Of a stretch of 64,000 nt of DNA, positions 26,148 through 34,321 are shown in pieces. A model generated the notes under the pieces. The model was given only the letters and a program-made list of their open reading frames with translations. It was not told the DNA's origin and did not search any database. Every line of letters starts with the position of its first letter. Positions within the stretch are counted from its first letter, which is position 1. The translations under genes and the position numbers were made by a program. The DNA comes from Streptomyces shenzhenensis (GTDB lineage: Bacteria > Actinomycetota > Actinomycetes > Streptomycetales > Streptomycetaceae), in assembly GCF_003688995.1 (NCBI RefSeq), contig NZ_PENI01000018.1, positions 1 to 64,000 on the forward strand, given 5' to 3'.

Positions 26148-26501
26148 GCAGCGCCCGGATCACACCGGGCCGAGTCACTCCTGCGGCGGCCCCGGCTTCC
26201 CCTGCCGCGCGGGCGGCACGACGGCGATCGGACACACCGCATGCAACAGCACAGCCCGGGTGACCGAGCCCATCATCCGGGCAGGCACGAGGAGCCGCCG
26301 CCGACGCCACCGGAACCCACGACCCGGCTGCCGACGGCGTCGGAGCCGCAGCACCCGGATCATCACCGGGCCGAGTCACTCCTCCGGCGGCCCCGGCTTC
26401 CCCCGCGACGCGGGCGGCACGACGGCGATCGGGCACACCGCATGCAACAGCACAGCCCGGGTGACCGAACCCATCATCCGGGCGGGCGCGAGGAGCCGCC
26501 G
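26148..26501. repeat. Direct repeat of about 150 bp: duplicated 3' end of the universal stress gene
   Basis: 26148-26300 and 26349-26501 are nearly identical (about 93% by eye), offset by 200-201 bp. The right copy is the last 40 codons plus flank of the universal stress gene. Differences are scattered single bases and one 1-bp indel before the stop. Confidence 0.85.
26175..26306 (-). pseudogene. Orphan C-terminal fragment of a universal stress protein
   Basis: This 3' fragment encodes LVPARMMGSVTRAVLLHAVC and ends PPARQGKPGPPQE, matching the C-terminus of the intact protein next to it (LAPARMMGSVTRAVLLHAVC, ending PPASRGKPGPPEE). It has no N-terminal domain or plausible start. It arose by the local duplication described above. 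The reading frame has stayed open, so duplication may be recent. Confidence 0.75.
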
Positions 26502-27338
26502 TCGGTGACGGCCCACGACGACCAGGTCGGCGCCGCCGGAGGCCGTGACCAGGTTGCCTGCGGCGTCGCCGGGCAGTGCCCGGGCGTCGGCGCGGACGTC
26601 GGGGTGCCGGGCGCGGTGCGGGGCGAGGAATCCCTCGGCGAGGGCCCAGGTCTCGTTCTCCACGGCGTCCTGGTCGATGACGGGCGGCACGAAATCACCG
26701 GGCGCCACCAGCGGCTGCGCGGGCCACCGGTAGGCGGCGATCACCTGGAGCGGGGCACCGCGCAGACCGGCTTCGGTGAAGGCGAACGCGAGCGTGGCGT
26801 CGTCGGGGTTGTCGGGGTTGTCGACGTCCATGCCGACGACGACCCGGGAACCCGGCTCGGCCGGCGGCTCACCGTGGTCCCCCGCCGGCTGGACGGCATC
26901 GGAGGTGCCCCGGTCACGGCCGGGCCGGGGCACGACGACGACCGGGCACGCCGCGTCGCGTGCGGCGGCCATGCCGTTGGAGCCGAGCAGCAGGCTGGCG
27001 AAGCCGCCCCGCCCCCGGGAGCCGAGCACCAGCAGGTCCGCCTCGGCGCCCAGTTCGGGCAGTACCGCGGCGGGCGCGCCCTGCAGGGTGACGTACTCGA
27101 CGGTCTGCGCGGTGGCGGGCTCGCGCAGCCGGGTGCGCGCCTCGTCGAGGACCGGGTCGTCGTCGGGTTCGGGCGGGCCCGCGGCCAGGACCCCGGGCCG
27201 GGCCCACGGCGTGTACTGCCGCACATGCACCACGCGCAGGGGTGCCGCGCGCCGCCGGGCGGCGTCGAGAGCCCAGTCGAGGGCGCGCAGGCTGTCCTCC
27301 GAGCCGTCGACCGCGGCGATGACCGGCTGGGTGTGCAT
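26376..27338 (-). CDS. Tandem-domain universal stress protein
   Basis: This 320-residue protein has two UspA domains (about 5-140 and 165-310). Domain 1 has the ATP-binding motif LVLGSRGRGGFASLLLGSNG and ends CPVVVVPRP. Domain 2 has the weaker LVVVGRHRRRLLAPARMMGS and ends CPIAVVPP. VIAAVDGSEDSLRALDWA begins domain 1. GGAGG 8 bases before the ATG at 27338 makes it preferable to the GTG at 27347. Such proteins bind ATP and support dormancy or redox stress survival. Its 3' end is duplicated downstream. Confidence 0.88.
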   Translation of the reverse strand: MHTQPVIAAVDGSEDSLRALDWALDAARRRAAPLRVVHVRQYTPWARPGVLAAGPPEPDDDPVLDEARTRLREPATAQTVEYVTLQGAPAAVLPELGAEADLLVLGSRGRGGFASLLLGSNGMAAARDAACPVVVVPRPGRDRGTSDAVQPAGDHGEPPAEPGSRVVVGMDVDNPDNPDDATLAFAFTEAGLRGAPLQVIAAYRWPAQPLVAPGDFVPPVIDQDAVENETWALAEGFLAPHRARHPDVRADARALPGDAAGNLVTASGGADLVVVGRHRRRLLAPARMMGSVTRAVLLHAVCPIAVVPPASRGKPGPPEE

Positions 27339-27483
27339 CGTCCTCACCTCCGGGATGCGACCTTGCCTTCCGGGGGCCAGCCTCGCTCAGGCCGCGCTCC
27401 CGGAAGGACCCTGTCGGTCGCGTGTCCGGAAATCGGTGCGGAACACCCCCGGATCGGCTCGCCGGCTCGCGGCGCCGCACGGT

Positions 27484-27726
27484 TCAGGTCAGATCGAACT
27501 CGCCTTCCCGCGCGCCGGACACGAAGGCACCCCATTCGGCGGGGGTGAAGATCAGGGAGGGGCTCTCGGGGCGGCCGCTGTTGCGCATCGCGATGAACCC
27601 CTCGACAAAGGCGATCTGGACATCGCCAAGGCCTCGGCTGCTGGACTGCCACTCCGCGTTGCTGAGGTCCAGTTCCGGCTTGTCCCAGCCCCTGAGCGGC
27701 TGCTGCTGGATGGTGCTCTCGGCCAC
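27484..27726 (-). CDS. DUF397 protein
   Basis: This 80-residue protein has the usual DUF397 pattern: LSNAEWQSSSRG, DVQIAFVEGFIAMRNSGRPE and LIFTPAEWGAFVSGAREGEF. These actinomycete proteins normally sit beside a helix-turn-helix regulator with which they may form a toxin-antitoxin-like or developmental pair. No such partner lies next to it here. The function is unknown. Confidence 0.82.
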   Translation of the reverse strand: MAESTIQQQPLRGWDKPELDLSNAEWQSSSRGLGDVQIAFVEGFIAMRNSGRPESPSLIFTPAEWGAFVSGAREGEFDLT

Positions 27727-27808
27727 GTCCGTGCTCCTCCCGGTTCGTCGTCCGCGGCCAGCCTAGCGACCGGTTCCGACCGCCAACAGGCCACGTGTGG
27801 GGGACCTT

Positions 27809-28975
27809 TCAGGACTCGGGGGGCCGCGACCCCACCAGCCACATGGAGAAGAACTGCGAGCCGCCGCCGTAGGCGTGCCCGAGCACCCTCCTGGCCCGCT
27901 CCACCTGGTGCTCCCCGGCCTGCCCGCGCACCTGGAGTGCGGCCTCCGCGAAGCGGATCAGACCGGAGGCGCCGATCGGATTGGCGGACAGCACACCGCC
28001 CGACATGTTGACGGGAAGGTCGCCGTCGAGTTCGGTCACGCCGGACTCGGTGAGCTTCCAGCCCTCGCCCTCCTCGGCGAAGCCGAGGTTCTCCAGCCAC
28101 ATGGGCTCGTACCAGGAGAACGGCACGTACATCTCGACGGCGTCGATGTCCCGGCGCGGGTCGGCGATGCCGGCCTGCCGGTAGACGTCGGCGGCGCAGT
28201 CCCGGCCGGCCCGCGGGGAGACGAAGTCCTTGCCGGCGAAGAGGGTGGGCTCGCTGCGCATGGCGCCGCCGTGCATCCAGGCGGGCGGCCGGGGCGCGCG
28301 GGCCGCGCCGGCCCGGTCGGTGAGGACCAGCGCGCAGGCGCCGTCGGAGGAGGGGCAGGTCTCCGAGTAGCGGATGGGGTCCCACAGCATCGGGGAGGCC
28401 TGGACCTTGGCCAGGGTGATGTCGTGTTCGTGCAGATGCGCGTACGGGTTCTTCAGCGCGTTGCGCCGGTCCTTGTAGGCGACCAGGGAGCCGACGGTGT
28501 CGGGGGCCCCGCTGCGCCGCATGTAGGCGCGTACGTGCGGGGCGAAGAAGCCGCCCGCGCCGGCCAGCAGCGGCTGTTGGAAGGGGATCGGCAGGGACAG
28601 GCCCCACATGGCGTTGGACTCGGACTGCTTCTCGAAGGCGAGGGTGAGCACGGTGGTGTGCACGCGGGCGGCGACGAGGCCGGCCGCGACCAGGGCGGTG
28701 GAGCCGCCGACGGAGCCCGCGGTGTGCACCCGCAGCATCGGCTTGCCCACGGCGCCGAGCGCGTCGGCCAGGTACAGCTCCGGCATCATCACGCCCTCGA
28801 AGAAGTCGGGCGCCTTGCCGATGACCACGGCGTCGATGTCGGACCAGGTCAGTTCGGCGTCGTCCAGGGCGCGCCGGGCCGCCTCGCGGACCAGGCCGGC
28901 GATCGACACGTCCCGGCGGGCCGCCACGTGCTTGGTCTGGCCGATCCCTACGACGGCCACGGGCTCCTTGCTCAT
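27809..28975 (-). CDS. Thiolase-fold protein, Ltp3-like, without thiolase Cys/His
   Basis: This 388-residue SCP-x-like protein resembles mycobacterial Ltp3. PVAVVGIGQTKHVAARRDVS begins it; GKAPDFFEGVMMPEL and VHTAGSVGGSTALVAAG follow. The nucleophilic Cys of thiolases is replaced by Ser or Gly at VHTAGSVGG, and the GHP histidine by ANP in SANPIGASGLIRF; HAYGGGSQFFSMW replaces the C-terminal Cys motif. True thiolysis is therefore unlikely. By analogy with Ltp2 it may be the aldolase subunit of a complex with the DUF35 protein. It is last in the operon and overlaps its neighbour by ATGA. Confidence 0.82.
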   Translation of the reverse strand: MSKEPVAVVGIGQTKHVAARRDVSIAGLVREAARRALDDAELTWSDIDAVVIGKAPDFFEGVMMPELYLADALGAVGKPMLRVHTAGSVGGSTALVAAGLVAARVHTTVLTLAFEKQSESNAMWGLSLPIPFQQPLLAGAGGFFAPHVRAYMRRSGAPDTVGSLVAYKDRRNALKNPYAHLHEHDITLAKVQASPMLWDPIRYSETCPSSDGACALVLTDRAGAARAPRPPAWMHGGAMRSEPTLFAGKDFVSPRAGRDCAADVYRQAGIADPRRDIDAVEMYVPFSWYEPMWLENLGFAEEGEGWKLTESGVTELDGDLPVNMSGGVLSANPIGASGLIRFAEAALQVRGQAGEHQVERARRVLGHAYGGGSQFFSMWLVGSRPPES

Positions 28976-30042
28976 CGGGGATCCCCTTCGAGGACGGCGA
29001 CCAGGTTCTGTTGCAGACAGGGGCCGGAGGTGGCGTGGGCGAGCGCCCGGTCGGACTCGCCGCGGCCGATGCGGGCGGCGGCCTCGCCGATGCGGATGAG
29101 TCCGGCGGCCATGACCGGGTTGGCGGCGAGGGCGCCGCCGGACGGGTTGACGCACACGTCGTCGCCGAGCCGCAGCGCCTTGCGCAGCACGACCTCCTGT
29201 GCGCTGAACGGGGCGTGCAACTCGGCGGTGTCGACGGGGCGTTCGAAGGCGCCGGCGTGCTCGGCGGCGAGCCGGGCGGAGGGCGAGTCGGTCAGATCGC
29301 GCAGGCCGAGCGCGTGGGCCTCGATGCGGTGGTCGATGCCGCGGATCCAGGCGGGCCGCGGGCACAGCTCGCGGGCCCGGTCGCCGGCGGCGAGGATCAC
29401 CGCGGCGGCGCCGTCGCCGACGGGCGGGCAGTCGCCGGTGCGCAGCGGCCGGACGACGTACTGCCCCTGGGGGACGGAACCCCGCAGCTGGGCATGGGAG
29501 TTGGCGGTGGCCGCGGCACGGTTGCGGGCGGCGATGGCGGCCAGCGCGGGCTCGTCCGTCTCTCCCGCGTCGATGAGCGCCTGCGTCTGGAGCGCGGCGA
29601 GGGCGACGGCGTCCGGCCACAGCGGGGCGACGTAGTACGGGTCGAGCTGGCGGGTCAGTACGTCCCGGACGGAGCCGGGCGAGGACTTGCCGTAGGAGTA
29701 GACGAGGGCGGTGTCGGCCTCGCCGGTGAGCAGCTTGGTCCAGGCCTCGTACAGCGCCCAGGCGCCGTCCGTCTCGACGTGCGACTCGGAGATCGGCGGC
29801 CAGGCGCCGACGCCGTCCAGGGCGAGGGTGAAGGAGAAGGCGCGGCCGGCCAGGTAGTCGCTGGATCCGGAGCAGGTGAAGCCGATGTCGGCGGTCTTCA
29901 GGCCGGTGCGGTCCAGCACCTCGTGCAACACCGGCATCAGCATCTCCACCTCGGAGTGTCCCTCGTCGGCGCTCCGGTGGTCGGTCTGCGCGAAGGCGAC
30001 GACGGCGATCCGGCCGGGGGCCGGCACGTCTGCGCGGGTCAC
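28972..30042 (-). CDS. Thiolase-fold protein, Ltp4-like, without thiolase Cys/His
   Basis: This 356-residue partner starts with GTG, overlapping the DUF35 stop (GTGA). RIAVVAFAQTDHRSADEGHS begins it, and VGDGAAAVILA and NPSGGALAANPVMAAGLIRI are the thiolase C-domain landmarks. The Cys region reads SHVETDGAWALYEAW with no Cys, and the GHP His is lacking. It resembles mycobacterial Ltp4 in size and in order relative to Ltp3. A heteromeric assembly with the neighbouring thiolase-fold and DUF35 proteins is inferred. Confidence 0.8.
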   Translation of the reverse strand: MTRADVPAPGRIAVVAFAQTDHRSADEGHSEVEMLMPVLHEVLDRTGLKTADIGFTCSGSSDYLAGRAFSFTLALDGVGAWPPISESHVETDGAWALYEAWTKLLTGEADTALVYSYGKSSPGSVRDVLTRQLDPYYVAPLWPDAVALAALQTQALIDAGETDEPALAAIAARNRAAATANSHAQLRGSVPQGQYVVRPLRTGDCPPVGDGAAAVILAAGDRARELCPRPAWIRGIDHRIEAHALGLRDLTDSPSARLAAEHAGAFERPVDTAELHAPFSAQEVVLRKALRLGDDVCVNPSGGALAANPVMAAGLIRIGEAAARIGRGESDRALAHATSGPCLQQNLVAVLEGDPR

Positions 30043-30980
30043 AGCAGCTCCTTGTAGGTGTCGTAGTCCGCGTCGGGTTCGCCGGTCGGCCGGTAGTGGT
30101 CGGGGTGGCGGGCGCCCTCCGTCCACACCGGTTCGACGCGCAGGCCCATCCGCACCTGGTCGTAGGGGATGCCGCCGATGCGGCCGTGCAGGGCGAGGCC
30201 GGCGCCGTCGAGGGCGATGTGCGCGTACACGTAGGGCACCTCGATGTCGAGGTTCCTGGCCTTGATGTTGACGATGCAGAAGGTGGTGACGGTGCCGCGG
30301 GGCCCCACCTCGACCTGTTCGGCGGTGGCGACGCCGCAGGTGGGGCAGGCGCCCCTGGGCGGGACGTACACCTTGCGGCAGGACGGGCAGCGTTCGCCGA
30401 CGGTGCGCCGTTCGGCGAGCGCCTGGAGGTGGGCGGACTGGGCGCGGCCGGGCGTGTAGGTGTAGTCGAGGCGGGCGGGTGTGACGATGCCGGTGACCGG
30501 GTCGGCGAACGTGCCGCTGTGGCCGGTGGGTTCGGCGGCGGGGCCGTCGTACGGCTCGAAGCAGGCGATGTCCGTGATGGCGCCGGTGCGTTCCTCGGCC
30601 CAGCGGATCCGGACGCGCAGGCCGGTGCGGACGGTGTCGGGGCCGGGCGCGTCCAGGGCGTGCAGCAGGGCGGTGTCGGCGCCGTCGAGCCGGACCAGGA
30701 CCCAGGCGAAGGGGGTGCCGAGGGGCTGGCCGGGCCGGGGCCGGTGGTTCCAGGCCCAGGTGGTGACCGTGCCGGTGGGGGCGACCTCGACGAGGTCGCG
30801 GAGTTCCGCGGCGGTCACGGGGTCGTACTCGACGGGCGGGACGAGGGTGCGGCCGTCGTCGGTGCGCACCCCGAGCACGACGCGTTCGCGCAGGCCGGTC
30901 AGGAAGGCGCTCTGGACGGGGCCGAGGGAGCGGGTGAAGGGGAACTCCAGGACGAGCGGGGCCTTGAGGACGTCGGGCAT
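30039..30980 (-). CDS. Tandem DUF35 OB-fold protein with one zinc ribbon (Rv3521-like)
   Basis: This 313-residue protein has two DUF35 units. The first (about 40-150) has the OB fold (VAPTGTVTTWAWNHRP, TPFAWVLVRLDG, GLRVRIRW) but EYDP where the zinc ribbon should be. The second (about 185-300) has CPSC...CPTC and GPRGTVTTFCIVNI, YVYAHIALDG, GLRVEPVW. DUF35 proteins act as partners of thiolase-fold enzymes, binding acyl-CoA. Size and place match mycobacterial Rv3521. It is 42 bases after the crotonase. Confidence 0.82.
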   Translation of the reverse strand: MPDVLKAPLVLEFPFTRSLGPVQSAFLTGLRERVVLGVRTDDGRTLVPPVEYDPVTAAELRDLVEVAPTGTVTTWAWNHRPRPGQPLGTPFAWVLVRLDGADTALLHALDAPGPDTVRTGLRVRIRWAEERTGAITDIACFEPYDGPAAEPTGHSGTFADPVTGIVTPARLDYTYTPGRAQSAHLQALAERRTVGERCPSCRKVYVPPRGACPTCGVATAEQVEVGPRGTVTTFCIVNIKARNLDIEVPYVYAHIALDGAGLALHGRIGGIPYDQVRMGLRVEPVWTEGARHPDHYRPTGEPDADYDTYKELL

Positions 30981-31022
30981 GGACGGCTGTCTCCTTCGCG
31001 GGTCGGGCGGGCCGGCGCGGGG

Positions 31023-31823
31023 TCAGGCGCGCCGGTAGACAGGGGGCCGCTTCTCGGCGAAGGCGCGGGCGCCCTCCTTGGCGTCGGCGGTGTCGAAGAG
31101 CGGCCGGCCGCGTTCGAGTTCCGCGGCGAGGCCGTCGGTCTCGGTCATCTCGGCGGTCTCGTACACGGACGCCTTGACGGCCTCGACGGCGAGCGGGCCG
31201 CAGGCGTTGATCCGCTCGGCGATCTCCAGGGCGCGGGTGAGCGCGGTGCCGTCGGGGACGACGTGTCCGACGAGTCCGATGCCGGCGGCCTCGCGGGCGC
31301 TGTACGGCCGTCCGGTGAGCAGCATCTCCAGGGCGTGGGTGCGTGGGATCTGGCGTTGCAGCCGGACGGTGGAGCCGCCGATGGGGAACAGTGCGCGCCG
31401 GACCTCGAACAGGCCGAAGGTCGCGGACTCGCCGGCCACCCGGATGTCGGTGCCCTGGAGGATCTCCGTGCCGCCGGCGACGCAGTGCCCCTCGACGGCG
31501 GCGATCACCGGTTTGCGGGGGCGGTGGTGGCGCAGCATCGCCTTCCAGTGCAGGTCGGGGTCGGCCTTGAGCCGGTCCCGGTAGTGCTCCCCGGCCATGC
31601 CGCGGCCGGCCAGGGCCTTGAGGTCCATCCCGGCGCAGAAGGCTCCGCCGGCCCCGGTGAGCACGATCGAGCGGACGGTGTCGTCCGCGTCGGCCTGGAG
31701 CCAGCCGTCGTACAGGCCGACGAGCATCGGCAGCGAGAGCGCGTTCTTGGCCTCGGGCCGGTTGAGCGTGAGCACCAGTGTGGCGCCTTCGCGCCGCACG
31801 GTGAGGTGTTCCGTGCCAGCCAT
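31023..31823 (-). CDS. Enoyl-CoA hydratase, EchA19-like
   Basis: This 266-residue crotonase would hydrate a 2-enoyl-CoA. The oxyanion-hole motifs are GGAFCAGMDLKAL and VEGHCVAGGTEILQGTDIRV. Both general acid/base glutamates are visible (GGTE and GLFEVRRAL). VAGESATFG and KEGARAFAEKRPP are strikingly like mycobacterial EchA19 of steroid side-chain breakdown. The ATG at 31823 follows GGGGAG. It heads the four-gene operon and is divergent from the FadD19-like gene, the same pairing as in mycobacteria. Confidence 0.85.
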   Translation of the reverse strand: MAGTEHLTVRREGATLVLTLNRPEAKNALSLPMLVGLYDGWLQADADDTVRSIVLTGAGGAFCAGMDLKALAGRGMAGEHYRDRLKADPDLHWKAMLRHHRPRKPVIAAVEGHCVAGGTEILQGTDIRVAGESATFGLFEVRRALFPIGGSTVRLQRQIPRTHALEMLLTGRPYSAREAAGIGLVGHVVPDGTALTRALEIAERINACGPLAVEAVKASVYETAEMTETDGLAAELERGRPLFDTADAKEGARAFAEKRPPVYRRA

Positions 31824-31847
31824 GACCCATCTCCCCTCTGACAGAAC

Positions 31848-31861
31848 GAGAACAGGTTGCA
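31848..31861. promoter_or_regulatory. KstR-like box before the EchA19-like operon
   Basis: GAGAACAGGTTGCA fits the KstR consensus TnnAACnnGTTnnA except for the first base. It lies 25 bases before the crotonase start. KstR is the TetR-family repressor of steroid catabolism in mycobacteria and rhodococci; the binding protein here is unknown. Confidence 0.5.
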
Positions 31862-31888
31862 GTAGGCGGGAGGGCACTTCAAGGGCTT

Positions 31889-31905
31889 TCTGACAGTCAG
31901 TCAGA
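31889..31905. promoter_or_regulatory. 17-bp palindrome TCTGAC-N5-GTCAGA, copy 1
   Basis: Perfect 6-bp arms (31889-31894 and 31900-31905) lie between the divergent crotonase and FadD19-like genes. An almost identical site, including the flanking TTT and TTCTTCG, precedes the nitronate monooxygenase-like gene at 39928. A TetR- or similar regulator is likely. Confidence 0.65.
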
Positions 31906-31999
31906 TTTCTTCGCGGGAAGCCTTCACAGTTGCGGCGCCCTTTGCTCTGATGACCGGCGAACCGTCGGATGCCAGGGACGCCCGGGGTCAGGAGGAACG

Positions 32000-33622
32000 G
32001 TGGAGTACAACCTTGCCGACCTGTTCGAGTCGGTCGTCGACGCGGTCGCGGACCGTGAGGCGCTTGTCTACGTCGACCACCCGGGCACGGGCGCGGAGCG
32101 CCGCCTGACGTACGCGGAGCTGGACGCGGCGGCGAACCGCATCGGGCACCATCTGGCCGACAGCGGGATCCGGCCGGGCGAGCACGTGGGGCTCCACCTG
32201 TACAACGGCGTCGAGTACCTCCAGACGGTGCTCGGCTGTCTGAAGGCGCGGATCGTCCCGGTCAACGTCAACTACCGCTATGTCGAGGACGAGTTGGTCT
32301 ATCTCTATCGGGATGCCGACCTGGTGGCGCTGGTCTTCGACGCCGAGTTCACGGACCGGGTGGCGGCGGCGCTGCCGCGGTCGGGGAGGCTGCGGCACCT
32401 GGTGCGGGTGGGCGAGGCGGCGCCGGGCGCCGTCGACGTGCCGGCGTCCGTGGCGTTCGCCGCAGCGGAGGCCGCCGGGTCGTCGGAGCGCGGCTTCCCG
32501 GCCCGCTCGGCCGACGACCAGTTCATCATCTACACCGGCGGCACGACCGGGATGCCCAAGGGCGTGATGTGGCGTCAGGAGGACCTGTTCTTCGCTGGTC
32601 TCGGGGGTGGCGCGCCGACCGGCGAGCCGGTGCGGAAGCCGGAGGAACTGGCCGAGCGGGTCGCGGCCGGCGGCGCCGGGATCACCTTCTTCCCCACTCC
32701 CCCGCTGATGCACGGCACCTCCACGCTCACGGCCTTCATCGGCTTCAACTTCGGGCAGCGGGTGGTGATCCACCGCAAGTTCGTGCCCGAGGAGGTGCTG
32801 CGGACCGTCGCGAAGGAGCGGGTCAACAGCATGTCGCTGGTCGGCGACGCGATGCTGCGGCCGCTGATCGACGCGCTGCGCGGGCCCATGAAGGGCACGG
32901 ACTGCTCCTCGGTGTTCAGCGTCTCCTCGTCCGGCGCGATCATGTCGGAGACGGTGCGCCGGCAGTTCCGCGAACTCGTCCCGAACGCCCTGCTGTTGAA
33001 CAATTTCGGGTCCTCCGAGTCCGGGTTCAACGGCACGGCGACCGAGGACTCCGGGCCGGAGCGCGGGTTCCGCATCCAGGTCAACTCCCGTACCCGGGTG
33101 GTGGATCCGGCCACCCATGAGCCGGTCGCGGCCGGTGCGGTGGGGCGGGTGGCGCAGTGCGGGCATGTCCCGCTCGGCTACTACAACGACCCGGCCAAGA
33201 CCGCCGAGACCTTCTTCGAGAAGGACGGCGTGCGCTGGGTGCTGCTGGGCGACATGGCCACCGTGGACGAGGACGGCGTCGTCACCGTGCTCGGCCGCGG
33301 CTCTCAGTGCATCAACACGGGCGGCGAGAAGGTCTATCCGGAGGAGGTCGAGCAGGCGCTCAAGTCGCATCCGGACGTGTACGACGCGCTCGTGGCCGGG
33401 GTGCCGGACGCCACCTGGGGCAACCATGTGGCGGCGGTGGTGCAGTTGCGCGCGGGCGCCGAGGGGTTGTCCCTGGCGGATGTGCAGCGGCACTGCCGCG
33501 ACCGGCTGGCCGGCTACAAGATCCCTCGCCAGCTCGTGCTCACGGAGTCCGTCCAGCGCTCACCGAGCGGCAAGGCGGACTACCGCTGGGCACGCGAGGT
33601 GGCGACGACCGCGGACGGGTAG
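32000..33622 (+). CDS. Acyl-CoA synthetase, FadD19-like
   Basis: This 540-residue AMP-forming ligase would activate a long or steroid side-chain carboxylate to its CoA thioester. The P-loop is YTGGTTGMPKGVMW near residue 178. FFPTPPLMHG, NFGSSESGFNGT, GRGSQCINTGGEKVYPEEVE and the C-terminal SPSGKADYRW (catalytic Lys) follow. The N-terminal NLADLFESVVDAVADREAL and VNVNYRYVEDELVYLY closely recall FadD19/FadD17. AGGAGGA precedes the GTG at 32000. It is divergent from the EchA19-like gene. Confidence 0.87.
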   Translation: MEYNLADLFESVVDAVADREALVYVDHPGTGAERRLTYAELDAAANRIGHHLADSGIRPGEHVGLHLYNGVEYLQTVLGCLKARIVPVNVNYRYVEDELVYLYRDADLVALVFDAEFTDRVAAALPRSGRLRHLVRVGEAAPGAVDVPASVAFAAAEAAGSSERGFPARSADDQFIIYTGGTTGMPKGVMWRQEDLFFAGLGGGAPTGEPVRKPEELAERVAAGGAGITFFPTPPLMHGTSTLTAFIGFNFGQRVVIHRKFVPEEVLRTVAKERVNSMSLVGDAMLRPLIDALRGPMKGTDCSSVFSVSSSGAIMSETVRRQFRELVPNALLLNNFGSSESGFNGTATEDSGPERGFRIQVNSRTRVVDPATHEPVAAGAVGRVAQCGHVPLGYYNDPAKTAETFFEKDGVRWVLLGDMATVDEDGVVTVLGRGSQCINTGGEKVYPEEVEQALKSHPDVYDALVAGVPDATWGNHVAAVVQLRAGAEGLSLADVQRHCRDRLAGYKIPRQLVLTESVQRSPSGKADYRWAREVATTADG

Positions 33623-34321
33623 AACGGGACGCCGGGTCACGCACGGGCGGGAGGCGGGACGCTCTGACCGCCACTCCGGCCCGAGCCGCGGCACGGCCGG
33701 GCTCGCGCCGAGGAGAGCGGCGACGCAGGGGCCGTCGTCGAGTTCCCCGACGCACACGTGCACGGGACCCACCAAGCCGCACAGGGCAGCCCGGGACACC
33801 GGGGCGCACAAGGGCAGGAGGCCACGGGACGCGCACCGGCGGAAAAGCGCGGCACTCGGACCGCCACTCCGACCCGGGCCGCGGCACGGCCGGGCTCGCG
33901 CCGAGGAGAGCGGCGACGCAGGGGCCGTCGTCGAGTTCCCCGACGCACACGTGCACGGGCGCCACCAAGCCACACAGGGCGACCCGGGACGCCACGGACG
34001 CCGGGAGTGCACACCAGCAGGAGGCCACGATCCAGGGACGCGCAAACCGCCGCTCCGGTCCGGGCCGTGGCACGGTCGGGCTTGCGTCGGGGAAGACGGC
34101 GATGTGGCAGGCCGGGGCGGGGTCCGTCGGGTGTGGTGGACGTGGGCTTGCTGCCGGGCATCGGCCCCGCCGCGGCGGCATTCCGGCCGCTCCCGGGTTC
34201 GCGAGAAAGTGCAGGCAGACCTCTTGCCCGGGGCCGTTCCGGGCTGAATTACTGATCTCGGACGCGGCAACCGAATGATCGGTCGTCCGAATTGGCGCGG
34301 TCGGTGAGGGAGAGGTGCTCC
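33623..34321. repeat. Gene-free gap filled by about 190-bp imperfect tandem repeats
   Basis: Copy 1 begins at 33666 and copy 2 at 33859; their first 105 bases differ at only about six positions by eye, and the rest is diverged. A third, partial and more degraded copy begins at 34046 and fades by about 34115. Shared blocks are GACCGCCACTCC, GGCACGGCCGGGCTCGCGCC and GACGCACACGTGCACGGG. Long open frames cross it on both strands but have Arg/Pro/Ala shadow composition, so I call no gene. The last 120 bases hold the paaK-like promoter region. Confidence 0.8.
34270..34283 (+). promoter_or_regulatory. Inverted repeat ACCGA-N4-TCGGT upstream of the PaaK-like gene
   Basis: ACCGA (34270-34274) and TCGGT (34279-34283) lie 38 bases before the ATG. 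The motif resembles palindromes of TetR-family PaaR regulators of phenylacetate genes in actinobacteria, from memory. No such regulator gene is adjacent. Confidence 0.4.

Noticed and set aside
26148..26501. CRISPR or insertion-sequence repeat
   Set aside because: Only two long copies, one being gene sequence; no spacers, terminal inverted repeats or transposase.
25515..27548. 677-codon plus-strand frame across the stress gene
   Set aside because: Antisense to real minus-strand genes, low-complexity product.
28972..31830. A single 952-codon minus-strand frame spanning crotonase to the Ltp4-like gene
   Set aside because: It is in frame only with the second thiolase-fold gene; upstream part is an out-of-frame reading of two other real genes.
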